From NCBI GenBank assembly GCA_037074615.1, contig CM073554.1, forward strand, positions 20,534,501-20,598,500: 64,000 nt of DNA, given 5' to 3'. Below the pieces are notes generated by a model. It did not search any database. It saw nothing but the letters and a program-made list of their open reading frames with translations, and was not told where the DNA came from. Each line of letters starts with the position of its first letter. Positions within the stretch are counted from its first letter, which is position 1. Shown in pieces: positions 26,089-40,470 of the stretch. Source of the stretch: Leucaena leucocephala (lineage: Eukaryota > Streptophyta > Magnoliopsida > Fabales > Fabaceae). The position numbers were made by a program, and so were the translations under genes.

Positions 26089-29000
26089 GTATGCTTCTTT
26101 TTTTATTTGCAATTTAAATCGACTGAATCATACGTGACTATCACACTGATCATGTATGATATTTTTTAAAGAAACTTTAGTATATATCTTTTTTTTTAAT
26201 AATATCAAAATGTTATTAACAATAAAAGGAAGAAATTATATAGTTGCTACATATTTATAGAAGTCGTGTATATCTAGAAGTAGCATATATGTCAAATTAT
26301 TTATATTTTTTGGATAAATTAATTATATGTGATTTTAATTTTGATAAAATTACTAATATGTACTCCCTCATTAGTTTCTTATTATAAGATTTACTTAACT
26401 AATTTGAGCATATTAAAAAAAATTAAGTAAATTAGTTAATTGTAATGATGGTGTGTTAATTTTCTTAAAATATCTCTTCTAATAATGTCTATTTAAACTA
26501 CTATTGATAGATATACCCTCAGTATGTGTAATTATATAGGGATATATTGGAAAAAAATTATAATTTTACGAGATAAATTAGATTATAGTCTTATATTTAG
26601 AAACAAACATAATCCCTAGCCAAATCTTATAATTAGGAACAGTGGAGAAAGTAGGAACAGTAGAGAAAGTATAATGTACAAATTTTTAATAATATACATT
26701 ATTCACTTGATTGAAATTCTCAACATTTTTGTCATGCTCTTACAAGGGAAAATCATAATTTTGTCCCTAAGATTTGATTGATAAATTCTAGACAAGTCCT
26801 AATTAAAGATCCTTGTTGTCAAGTTTTAATACACGTAAAATATTTAAAATAATATTTTAATTTTTTGGTCTATAACCACCTTTGACTGGTAATCAGTTGG
26901 CTGGTAGTAGAACGAGTTAGGCATCAAAAAATTATTAGTAATATTTTCATAATAATTAATTTAAATATGATTATTTTAATAATATTTTCGTGTAACAATT
27001 TACGAGTCCATCTCCACTATTTACAAGTAAAACTTTATTTAAAGGTCAAGATGGGTACGTTAGACATTTTACATGTCATAGAAATGATGCCCAAATTCTT
27101 TTAGACTTATCTGTAATTTCTCAAATTTACGAGACCAAATTGTTAGTGTCTTTCTTAGTTTCTATCAAATTGTTATCTTTCCTTTCTTTTCTTTTTGTTT
27201 TTTTTTTGTCTTTATCAAGTTGAAAATAACAATTTTTTCACAGGTTGGTTTTTCGAGTTTGGAGACCCTCCAGTTGAGCTCAATGAATGTGAAAAAAATT
27301 TGGGGTGATGATCACCTTTCTACAGCCAATTCTATTCCCAATTTGGCTAAGTTGATTGTTGAGGATTGCATAAGCCTCAAGCATTTATTCTCTTCTTTTA
27401 TGATTGGAAGTCTTTCAAACTTGAAATACCTGCGAATAAGTAAATGTGAGATGATGGAGGAGATCATTGCTACAGAGGACAAAAACAGCACTGCATCACA
27501 AGATCAGGTATTACGATTAGACTTCAAATTATATATGTAACATCAAACATTTGCTCTTGTGTAGTTCCCTTCATTATTATTATTCAAATATATAATGTTG
27601 GTTATTTTCAATTTGTATACAGGTTGGATTCTCAAAATTGGAGAGACTGGTAATTAAGGACATGAAAAGCTTGAAGAAAGTGTGGCACTTTGAATTTGAA
27701 AGGTTAAAGACTTTGGAGGTGAGCAATTGTGGGAAACTTGCGAATATTTTTCCATCTGATATGCGGGGAACGTTTGGAAGCCTAGAGACATTGATTGTTG
27801 ACGATTGCATAAGCCTCAAGCATTTATTCTCTTCTTTTATGATTGGAAGTCTTTCAAAACTTAAGCACCTTGAAATAAGTAAATGTGAGATGATGGAGGA
27901 GATCATTGCTGCAGAGGGCAGAAACAGCACTACATCACAAGATCAGGTATTACGATTAGACTTCAAATTATATATATATAACATCAAACATTTGCTCTTG
28001 TGTAGTTCCGTTCATTGTTATTATTCAAATATATAATACTGGTGATTTTCGATTTGTATCACAGGTTGGATTCTCAAAATTGGAGAGCCTGGTAATTAAA
28101 GACATGAAAAGCTTGAAGAAAGTGTGGCACTTTGAATTTGAAAGGTTAAAGACTTTGGAGGTGAGCAATTGTGGGAAACTTGCTAATATTTTTCCATCTG
28201 ATATGTGGGGAACATTTGGAAGCCTAGAGACATTGATTGTTGACGATTGCATAAGCCTCAAGCATTTATTCTCTTCTTTTATGATTGGAAGTCTTTCAAA
28301 ACTTAAGCACGTTGAAATAAGTAAATGTGAGATGATGGAGGAGATCATTGCTACAGAGGGCAGAAACAGCACTACATCACAAGATCAGGTATTACGATTA
28401 GACTTCAAATTATATATATATAACATCAAACATTTGCTCTTGTGTAGTTCCGTTCATTGTTATTATTCAAATATATAATACTGGTGATTTTTGATTTGTA
28501 TCACAGGTTGGATTCTCAAAATTGGAGAGCCTGGTAATTAAAGACATGAAAAGCTTGAAGAAAGTGTGGCACTTTGAATTTGAAAGGTTAAAGACTTTGG
28601 AGGTGAGCAATTGTGGGAAACTTGCTAATATTTTTCCATCTGATATGTGGGGAACATTTGGAAGCCTAGAGACATTGGAGGTCAGCGATTGTGGTTCAGT
28701 GGTAGGGATATTCGAATTAAATGAAGACGAAACAACGATACAAGTCTCACAATTGAAGAAACTCCATCTACTTAGCTTGCCAAAGCTAAAAGAAATTTGG
28801 AGTAGAGACGCTCAAGCAAACCTTTGTTTCCATAATTTGCAACTTGTTTTTGTTCAAAACTGTGAGAGCTTGGAATACCTTTTTCCTTTTTCCATTGCTA
28901 TGCAAGCTATTCAACTTGAAGATATTACCATAAAGTATGCAAGGAGTATGAAACAAATTGTGTCGGAGAAAGAAGGCCCGATGGACAGTCCAGTCAAACT

Positions 29001-32000
29001 TGAGTTTAATCACTTGACCTCTTTGGTGCTTTGGAATTTATTTGAATTGGAGGGACTTTTTGCTGGAAAGCATAGTGTACTATGTCCATTATTAAGGAAA
29101 TTAGAGATCCGCCAATGTGGGAAATTGAAGCTCTTCAAGACACACAGTGCAAGTGTCCAAGAAAGAGTTTTTTATGGTACAAGCGGCAAATTGGAAAGCT
29201 TAGTGGTACATAAATGTGATTTTTTATCAGATGTGCTTCTGCCTTTACATTTGGTGCAAGCGCTATCCAACTTAAAAGAGCTTCAAGTAAGTGAATGTGA
29301 TTCATTGGAAGCTGTGTTTGATTTAACCAGCATGGATCCAAAGGAAGTCTTTGTTAAGGAGACCGCCATTCAACTGAAGAGTATTACTCTCTCAAGTCTA
29401 CCAAAGCTCAAGCACATTTGGAAACAAAACTTGCAAGAAACAACAGAAGGTCATATGCAGCATCATGGTCCAGCATGTTCCATTCAGCAGGTATGATATG
29501 AGACTTGCTTCTTAGTTTGCATTCTATATATTCCTCCGGTCCTTATATAGGACATATTTAAATAATTTGATTATATTAAGGAAGTTAGTTAAATTAGTTA
29601 ATATGAGGTATTTTTTTTAAAATAACCTAATCATTTTCTTTAACTCCCTTACTCCCTCTCTTATTTGATTATTGTTGTACGTTGTTGTAAAAGTTTTAAG
29701 ATTTAAAGATATAATTTCTTCATTAATTATTCACCTGTCAAGATAATATTACTGATTTACCATAATTGGTCAATGTTTTTTGACATATCTTGTCCGTGTT
29801 TGACTTGCCTTAATAGTGTTAACATATATGTAAATACATGGCAGGTACGGCTACCCAATATGGAAACAATAATAATAGAAGGCATGGCAGAGTTGACGAC
29901 AATATGGCACCCCTTCTTCACTTCAAATTGCTTTGACAACCTTAAGATGATGCAAGTTGCAGAGTGTGAGAAACTTGAAAATATATTTCCATCTTATATG
30001 CAACTAGCATTTGCAAGTCTAGAGACATTGAAGGTTAGTGACTGTAACTCGATACAAGTGATATTTGAATTCATCTCAGAAATGGGCAGTGCAGAGGAGA
30101 CAACACGACTACAGGAATTAACTCTACTTCGGATGTTAAAGTTGAAACAAATTTGGAGCAGAGATCCTCAAGCAAAGCTTCGTTTCCATAATTTGAACCA
30201 TGTGTATGTTGAAGAGTGTGAGAACTTAGAGTACCTATTTCCGTTCTCCATTGCAATGCATGAGATTCAACTTAAAGATATTACCATAAAGTATGCAAGA
30301 AGTATGAAACAAATTGTGTCACAGAAAGAAGGCCCCATGGACAGTCCAGTCAAAATTGAGTTTAATCACTTGACATCTTTGGTGCTTTGGGATTTATTTG
30401 AATTAGAGGGACTTTTTGCTGGAAAGCATAGTGTACTATGTCCATTATTAAAGAAATTAGATATCCGCGGATGTGTGAAACTGAAGCTCTTCAAGACACA
30501 AAGTACAAGTGGCCAAGAAAGAGTTTTTGATAGTAAACTCCAAATCTCAGTGCCGCGGCCTCTTTTCACACTTGAAGAGGTATAGGAATGATTATGAAAA
30601 GAAGCTTAATTTATTCAGACACCATAAATATCTCAATGCATGCATTGTTTCTTAATAATTTTCTATATTCAAAAAAATTAATCAGATTTGATTATGCGTT
30701 CTATTCACTACTTAGCTTGCTTCTTGCCTTACTAATTTTATTGGTTATGTTGCTCTGGACAAAATATTTTATCAACACTTTCTGTCTATGCATTCTATAT
30801 ATAGGTGATTTGCAACTTGGAGATGTTGACTTTAAATAGTGAGGATGCAAGCATGATATTACAAGGGCAATTTTCAGGGAAACACTTCAGCAAACTCAAA
30901 ATACTTCTTTTGTCACATTTTGAAGATGACAATGCTACTTTTCCCTATTGGTTTCTCCAAAACATAACCACTCTCAATGAGCTACTTGTTGAATGGAGCT
31001 CTTTCAAGGAGATATTCCAAGACAAAGGAAAATTTAAGATCGGAACACGAATTAAAACATTGACACTCCATCAATTGAATGATCTCCAACATATATGTAA
31101 AGAAGGATTTCAAGTAGACCCAGTTCTTGAGAATCTTGAATTTTTATATACGTGTCAATGTTCCAAGTTGAAACACTTCGTCCCTTCCTCGGTAACTTTT
31201 AGTCACTTGACATATTTGGAGGTGGGAGAATGCAACGGATTGATTCACTTAATTACCTCATCAACCGCAAGAAGTCTGGTCAAATTACGAACAATGATAA
31301 TAATGAAGTGCAATTCGCTTGAGCAAGTTGTGGCAGATGAGAGGGAGGGGTCTGAAGATGAAATTGCATTCAGCAGCTTAGAAATTTTGGAGCTTCAGTG
31401 TTTGCCAACGATAGAGAGGTTTTGCTCTTGCAGTTGCTTCTTAAACCTTCCATTGTTAGAGGAAGTTGTTGTTAAGGAATGTCCAAGAATGAAGATCTTC
31501 TCTGGCAGAGGCGCAAGCACACCAAAGCTTCAAAAGATATCGTCAAAAGAAGATGAAGAAGTGTATTGGGAAGGTGATCTAACTAGGACTCTAGACAAGA
31601 TGTTCGAGGATAAGGTATGTTTGACTTGATTAAAAACTTTCCTATATGAATAAGAGAAAAAATATTCTTTTTTTATAAAATAAAATTATTTTCCCCTAAC
31701 ATATATGTGATGAGAAAATGCTATAAACAAGCTATCAGAAAAGCTGATTGTTTATGTGAAAAGAAAAATCATTGTGGGAATATCTTTAGTTTTTATTGTA
31801 ACTATTTTTTCTGATTGTATAGCTTTTATTGGCATTTAATATTATTCTTTTCTCCTTGGGGTATATGTTTAGATGTATCTTATGTTTTAGGTCAATGAGA
31901 AATAGAAAGAAATTGTGTTTGTAGTAAAAGCATTAACAAAGTGAAGATGAGCTTGTATTTAGTTTAGCATTTGCCATTTTTGTGCTTCTTTGTTTCTGCC

Positions 32001-35000
32001 ATAATTTTGTTACATTTTGTTCTAACAAAAGAATCAGTTAATGCTTTGGCTTAATTTGGTTCGATACCCTTATTGTGTCTTCACTTACCTTGATATTCGT
32101 TTGCCCAGGTGGCATTTAGGAGATTCAGATATCTGGAGCTATCAAAATATCCAGAATTGAAAGAACCATGGTATGGTCAAGATGGACAGAAAATATTCTG
32201 CAATTTGAAACATCTGGTGGTGCATAAGTGTACATTTTTGACCAACACAATTTTTACATCAAATTTACTACAATTGTTATATTCATTGGAGGAACTACAA
32301 GTAACAGAGTGTGATTCAATAGAAGCAGTGTTTGATGTGAAAGTCTTTGATGACAAAGAAATGCCTCGAAAGGAAGCTAGTCGTTTGAAAAAGTTAACTC
32401 TCTCAGCTCTTCCAAATCTAAAATACATATGGAGCATTGACCTTCCAAGAGCGCTCAGTCTTGAAAATTTGCAAGTTGTAGAAGTTGATGAATGCAAAAG
32501 CTTGAAATACGTGTTTTCACCATCACTGTGCCTAGACTTGAGGCAGCTTGAAGAGCTATACATTGAGTCTTGTGGTGTTGAGGAAATTGTTTCAATTGAG
32601 GAAGGATTAGAGGAACTCAAGTTTGATTTTCCTCGATTAACAATCTTGAATCTATTGAATTTGAAGCAGCTCACTAATTTCTATCCAAAAAGATATACTA
32701 TAGAGTGTCCTTCATTGAAGGCATTGAATGTTCGTGGATGTGAAGAATTGCAAATATTTGCATTTGATCATTTGAATTCCCAACCTCTTGGGGAGGGTGA
32801 CATTCAGTTACAAACTAAACAAGCTTTGTTTTATATTGAAAAGGTGCGCATCTTTTTTTCATTTATTTAATCTATATGTCTTTAATATGTGCAATTATAA
32901 TTATAAATTAGATTGGGAAAAAATTATAATTTTACCAGATAAATTAGATTATGGTCTTATATTTAGGAACAACCATAATCCCCATCCAAATCTTATAATT
33001 AGGAACCGTGTTATAATGTACAAATTTTTAATAATATACATTATTCACTTGATTGAAATTCTCAACATTTTTGTCATGCTCTTACAAGTTTGTTGTGTAT
33101 TTTTTTAGGGAAAATTATAATTTTGTCCCTGAGATTTGATTGATAAATTCTAGACAAGTCATAGTTAAAGATCCTTGTTGTCATATTTTAACATACGTAA
33201 AATATTTAAAATGATATTTTAAATTTCTTGTCTATGACCACCTTTGACTGTTAATCAGTTGGCTGGTAGTATAACGAGTTAGGCATCAAAAAATTATTAT
33301 TAATATTTTCATAATAAGTAATTTAAATTTCTTGTAACAATTTACAAGTCCATCTCCACTATTTACAAGTAAAACTTTATTTAAAGGTCAAGATGGGTAA
33401 GTTAGACATTTTACATGTCATAGAAATGATGCGCAAATTCTTTGAGACTTATCTGTAATTTCTCAAATTTACGAGACCAAATTGTTAGTGTCTTTCTTAG
33501 TTTCTATCAAATTGTCATCTTTCCTTTCTTTTCTTTTCTTTTTTTTTTTGTATTTATCAAGTTGAAAATAACAATTTTTTCACAGGCTAGTTTTTCGAGT
33601 TTGGAGACCCTCCAGTTGAGCTCAATGAATGTGAAAAAAATTTGGGGTGATGATCACCTTTCTACAGCCAATTCTATTCCCAATTTGGCTAAGTTGATTG
33701 TTGAGGATTGCATTAGCCTCAAGCATTTATTCTCTTCTTTAATGATTGGAAGTCTTTCAAAATTGAAATACCTTGAAATAAGTAAATGTGAGATGATGGA
33801 GGAGATCATTGCTACAGAGGACAAAAAGAGCACTGCATCACAAGATCAGGTATTACGATTAGACTTCAAATTATATATATAACATCAAACATTTGCTCTT
33901 GTGTAGTTCCCTCCATTATTATTATTCAAATATATAAGGTTGGTTATTTTTTATTTGTATGACAGGTTGGATTCTCGAAATTGGAGAGCCTGGTAATTAA
34001 AGACATGAAAAGCTTGAAGAAAGTGTGGCACGTTGAATTTGAAAGGTTAAAGACTTTGGAGGTGCGCAATTGTGGGAAACTTGCGAATACTTTTCCATCT
34101 AATATGCGGGGAACGTTTGGAAGCCTAGAGACATTGGAGATCAGCGATTGTGGTTCAGTGGAAGGGATATTCGAATTAAATGAAGACGAAACAACGACAC
34201 AAGTCTCACAATTGAAGAAACTCCATCTACTTGGCTTGCCAAAGCTAAAAGAAATTTGGAGTAGAGATGCTCAAGCAAAGCTTTGCTTCCCTAATTTGCA
34301 ATTTGTGTTTGTTCAAAACTGTGAGAGCTTGGAATACCTTTTTCCTTTTTCCATTGCTATGCAAGCTATTCAACTTGAAGATATTACCATAAAGTATGCA
34401 AGGAGTATGAAACAAATTGTGTCGGAGAAAGAAGGCCCGGTGGACAGTCCAGTCAAACTTGAGTTTAATCACTTGACATCTTTGGTGCTTTGGGATTTAT
34501 TTGAATTAGAGGGACTTTTTGCTGGAAAGCATAGTGTACTATGTCCATTATTAAAGAAATTAGATATCCGCGGATGTGTGAAACTGAAGCTCTTCAAGAC
34601 ACAAAGTACAAGTGGCCAAGAAAGAGTTTTTGATAGTAAACTCCAAATCTCAGTGTCGCGGCCTCTTTTCACACTTGAAGAGGTATAGGAATGATTATGA
34701 AAAGAAGCTTAATTTATTCAGACACCATAAATATCTCAATGCATGCATTGTTTCTTAATAATTTTCTATATTCAAAAAAATTAATCAGATTTGATTATGC
34801 GTTATTCACTACTTAGCTTGCTTCTTGCCTTACTAATTGTATTGGTTATGTTGCTCTGGACAAAATATTTTATCAACACTTTCTGTCTATGCATTCTATA
34901 TATAGGTGATTTGCAACTTGGAGATGTTGACTTTAAATAGTGAGGATGCAAGCATGATATTACAAGGGCAATTTTCAGGGAAACACTTCAGCAAACTCAA

Positions 35001-38000
35001 AATACTTCTTTTGTCACATTTTGAAGATGACAATGCTACTTTTCCCTATTGGTTTCTCCAAAACATAACCACTCTCAATGAGCTACTTGTTGAATGGAGC
35101 TCTTTCAAGGAGATATTCCAAGACAAAGGAAAATTTAAGATCGGAACACGAATTAAAACATTGGCACTCCATCACTTGAATGATCTCCAACATATATGTA
35201 AAGAAGGATTTCAAGTAGACCCAGTTCTTGAGAATCTTGAATTTTTATATACGTGTCAATGTTCCAAGTTGAAACACTTAGTCCCTTCCTCGGTAACTTT
35301 TAGTCACTTGACACATTTGGAGGTGGGAGAATGCAACGGATTGATTCACTTAATTACCTCATCAACCGCAAGAAGTCTGGTCAAATTACGAACAATGATA
35401 ATAATGAAGTGCAATTCGCTTGAGCAAGTTGTGGCAGATGAGAGGGAGGGGTCTGAAGATGAAATTGCATTCAGCAGCTTAGAAATTTTGGAGCTTCAGT
35501 GTTTGCCAACGATAGAGAGGTTTTGCTCTTGCAGTTGCTTCTTAAACCTTCCATTGTTAGAGGAAGTTGTTGTTAAGGAATGTCCAAGAATGAAGATCTT
35601 CTCTGGCAGAGGCGCAAGCACACCAAAGCTTCAAAAGATATCGTCAAAAGAAGATGAAGAAGTGTATTGGGAAGGTGATCTAACTAGGACTCTAGACAAG
35701 ATGTTCGAGGATAAGGTATGTTTGACTTGATTAAAAACTTTCCTATATGAATAAGAGAAAAAATATTCTTTTTTTATAAAATAAAATTATTTTCCCCTAA
35801 CATATATGTGATGAGAAAATGCTATAAACAAGCTATCAGAAAAGCTGATTGTTTATGTGAAAAGAAAAATCATTGTGGGAATATCTTTAGTTTTTATTGT
35901 AACTATTTTTTCTGATTGTATAGCTTTTATTGGCATTTAATATTATTCTTTTCTCCTTGGGGTATATGTTTAGATGTATCTTATGTTTTAGGTCAATGAG
36001 AAATAGAAAGAAATTGTGTTTGTAGTAAAAGCATTAACAAAGTGAAGATGAGCTTGTATTTAGTTTAGCATTTGCCATTTTTGTGCTTCTTTGTTTCTGC
36101 CATAATTTTGTTACATTTTGTTCTAACAAAAGAATCAGTTAATGCTTTGGCTTAATTTGGTTCGATACCCTTATTGTGTCTTCACTTACCTTGATATTCG
36201 TTTGCCCAGGTGGCATTTAGGAGATTCAGATATCTGGAGCTATCAAAATATCCAGAATTGAAAGAACCATGGTATGGTCAAGATGGACAGAAAATATTCT
36301 GCAATTTGAAACATCTGGTGGTGCATAAGTGTACATTTTTGACCAACACAATTTTTACATCAAATTTACTACAATTGTTATATTCATTGGAGGAACTACA
36401 AGTAACAGAGTGTGATTCAATAGAAGCAGTGTTTGATGTGAAAGTCTTTGATGACAAAGAAATGCCTCGAAAGGAAGCTAGTCGTTTGAAAAAGTTAACT
36501 CTCTCAGCTCTTCCAAATCTAAAATACATATGGAGCATTGACCTTCCAAGAGCGCTCAGTCTTGAAAATTTGCAAGTTGTAGAAGTTGATGAATGCAAAA
36601 GCTTGAAATACGTGTTTTCACCATCACTGTGCCTAGACTTGAGGCAGCTTGAAGAGCTATACATTGAGTCTTGTGGTGTTGAGGAAATTGTTTCAATTGA
36701 GGAAGGATTAGAGGAACTCAAGTTTGATTTTCCTCGATTAACAATCTTGAATCTATTGAATTTGAAGCAGCTCACTAATTTCTATCCAAAAAGATATACT
36801 ATAGAGTGTCCTTCATTGAAGGCATTGAATGTTCGTGGATGTGAAGAATTGCAAATATTTGCATTTGATCATTTGAATTCCCAACCTCTTGGGGAGGGTG
36901 ACATTCAGTTACAAACTAAACAAGCTTTGTTTTATATTGAAAAGGTGCGCATCTTTTTTTCATTTATTTAATCTATATGTCTTTAATATGTGCAATTATA
37001 ATTATAAATTAGATTGGGAAAAAATTATAATTTTACCAGATAAATTAGATTATGGTCTTATATTTAGGAACAACCATAATCCCCATCCAAATCTTATAAT
37101 TAGGAACCGTGTTATAATGTACAAATTTTTAATAATATACATTATTCACTTGATTGAAATTCTCAACATTTTTGTCATGCTCTTACAAGTTTGTTGTGTA
37201 TTTTTTTAGGGAAAATCATAATTTTGTCCCTGAGATTTGATTGATAAATTCTAGACAAGTCATAGTTAAAGATCCTTGTTGTCATATTTTAACATACGTA
37301 AAATATTTAAAATGATATTTTAAATTTCTTGTCTATGACCACCTTTGACTGTTAATCTGTTACGACCCAAAATTTGGACCGTGACCGGCACAGAATATGA
37401 ATGATTTCATACTCCGAAAGCCTAAAACCTTAAGTAAAACGTTTAGACCCATAAACCAGATTTGTATTTCATAATTCAAAACAAGTCTTGTGTAGGAATC
37501 TCGGTAGGATCGTCGATGGATAGTCGACCTCCCGATGACCCTACAACAGACTAGCAACATTCAAGTTTTTTTCTAAAATCAACATAATATTTTCTAAGGT
37601 CAATGTGGAGCTTCACCCTTTTCACAGTAATACAAGATCTTAGAAAAAGCAAATTACATCAAAAGTATTAAACGGCGCTTCGGATCGACAACGGGCTCGT
37701 TACTGCTCAGCGGGAAGATTTGGGCCACCTGCACTATCTGAAGCCAAAAATCTACTCGTGAATAACGTCCCAAAAACATGATTAAGATAATGCAAAAATC
37801 AATAATGTATCATCATGCTAACAATGTATTTCATAATATTTCGTAATTTGATGCAAGCCTTTCTATAACACATTTATATTTCAGGAAAACCACAATCCTT
37901 TCAAAAACCATAATCTTTCCGTGGGACTTCAACAGAACAAAAGCAGGCGTGGACACACAGTCCACGAGGGTAAATAACCAATCTAGCATCTCAAGGCCAC

Positions 38001-40439
38001 TAGCCCTCGCGAGTATGAGACTCACGTAATAATCTGGTGGCTCGAGGCCACAATCCGTCGCGAGTACGAGACCCACGTATATCCGTCGCGAGTATGAAAC
38101 CCACGTATATCCGTCGAGCTCGGGTAACCAAGGTGCACCAAGGACTAACAGTACTGCTGTCAGCAACCAGTGTTCTGTATGCCATCCTAAAATATTTCCA
38201 TCATGCATGGGGTTTATTTCACATGAAATAATCTTAATCATTTCAATGCCATAACCATTTGGTAAAACCTCTTTGTATTTCAAAACCCCAGCATGTATAT
38301 TTAAAATCAAATTACTGTAAAATCATACAAAATTCGCATAAGAATATATTTCATGAATAACATTAGTTCAATGCAACTTTTGCCAAACTCTTTTCAAAAG
38401 CTTATTCATCCATTTTCATACATAATCATAATTCTTTTGTAAACCAATCGAAAGAAAATCATTTCTAACGATTTAAACCATACTTTCATAAAATTTGCTT
38501 TTCGAAATCCATATTTGAAATTCATCATTTGAAATGACAATGCATTTGAAAATATAAAATTTAGGGAACGTTATTCACTCACCTGCTACGCTCCTAAACA
38601 GCTACTCTTTTCAGCTCAACCACTTTGATTACTATCACTTCTCAACCCTCTGACATTCCAACATAACATGTTAACCCTCTAGGTATACTCTTAACGGCAA
38701 TCAATCATACTAAATTTACTATCAATCAGAGACATCGCCATGGCCACGATTAAGTTGATTAAAACATTAATTCATTTCCAATAAATCCTTAAACATGATC
38801 TTTACACATATCTGAAACCTTCCACATTCAACCATTTAACATTTCAAAATCTCTATCGGCTTCCAAGTCCTTTCATTTATCATAACACTCTGGACCACAA
38901 CAATTTTGTCAACACAGCAGTACATACCCACGAATGTGTATAAAAAAAAATAAATAAATGATCAGGCCTTATATTCTATATCTGCTTCCTTCCTGACATC
39001 ACCCCCAAGCATATAAATTCCCAACACATGTATCCACAGCAACCTTAGCAACACAGGCATAAGAACATTCATATACATTTTCTCAGTCCCCCCTTATAAC
39101 TGTCAACTATCGCCACCGCACACACATATCTATATATATTTATCTCCACAGCCTAATAAACATAATGCATATATACAATCGTTTCCAACATCAACATAAA
39201 TCATTTCTTGGGACAGCGACCTTGACAGAACAATGGCTTAACATATTCATACACAATGCACCAAATAAGCCCCGCATACAACTATCAAACCAAACCAGTG
39301 ACCATCATCACCGACGGCACACATAACTCTGTTTCCTATAATACCACAAAACACATACCTATCGGCCGCCAGAAGGAGTTCTCAGCCAACACAGCAGGGA
39401 GATGAATGGCTCAGTACACAGAAGTTGGAACCCACCTGCGGCCATTGCAACCAATTACAGAGTTCAACCTCTCTGTGACTCGGGAACAGGGGAGTACGGG
39501 GATGAAGGCATCCAGACGAGAAATGATAAATGGGGGAGAAGTTAGAGTGCACTTACCTCTAATTCATCCAATTCCCGCGCAGAAACAGGGAAGGATATCT
39601 GGGACTGTAGCGACTACAGTACCAGTTCCACGCAGAGCAGCGACGACGGCCACACACACAGCGACCCAGCACTCAAACTCTAGAACGAGAAACCCCACAA
39701 CGGTCGCTGCAGCACCTCGCTACCTCATCCACTTCTCCTCCCCTTTGGCTTCCCTGCTCGCAGCACTTAAAGAAGAGTAGAAATCATGCGATGCGTCGCT
39801 TCCGGGACGACAGCACAGCAGAGGAGATTGACAACACACTGCGACGACTGATCACACGCAAGGCTAGCCGAAAGCTTCCAACCTGCTCGCTGTTTCCCCG
39901 CCTGCGTCCCGCCGAAATCAGAGATCTGAAGGGAGAGGGGTACGGTGCAGAGGAAAAAGAAGGGGAGGGCAAAATAGTAATTTCGCATGCTGAAAAAAAA
40001 AATAAACCTCACCCCGCAGCAGCTGAGACTCGAACGCAGCACCTCAGAGACAGCTCCCGCGTCTTCAGCCACTCAGCTGCCCACGACCTTCTGAAAAGAA
40101 TTGCAAGATCTACTATATATTCGCTTGTTGAATAAATTTATCTAATAAATTTTTGAAGCCATAACATAATCAGTTGGCTGGTAGTATAACGAGTTAGGCA
40201 TCAAAAAATTATTATTAATATTTTCATAATAAGTAATTTAAATTTCTTGTAACAATTTACAAGTCCATCTCCACTATTTACAAGTAAAACTTTATTTAAA
40301 GGTCAAGATGGGTAAGTTAGACATTTTACATGTCATAGAAATGATGCGCAAATTCTTTGAGACTTATCTGTAATTTCTCAAATTTACGAGACCAAATTGT
40401 TAGTGTCTTTCTTAGTTTCTATCAAATTGTCATCTTTCC

Positions 40440-40470
<31 letters not shown>

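Noticed and set aside
26089..26169. Ending the NLR protein at the first stop after exon 1 (958 residues)
   Set aside because: The last 26 codons read through a good donor (AAG|GTATGC) into AT-rich intron; downstream exons continue the LRR in phase. A short isoform remains possible.
27580..28372. 115-116-codon minus-strand open frames
   Set aside because: They are antisense to the 324-nt LRR exons and their introns, with no family motif.
37831..38310. 159-codon minus-strand open frame
   Set aside because: It lies over short tandem repeats inside the LTR element; the repeated GLE and YVS segments come from those DNA repeats.
39406..40135. Open frames of 101-124 codons within the LTR element
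   Set aside because: They overlap on both strands in GC-richer element DNA, with low-complexity composition and no retroelement protein motifs.
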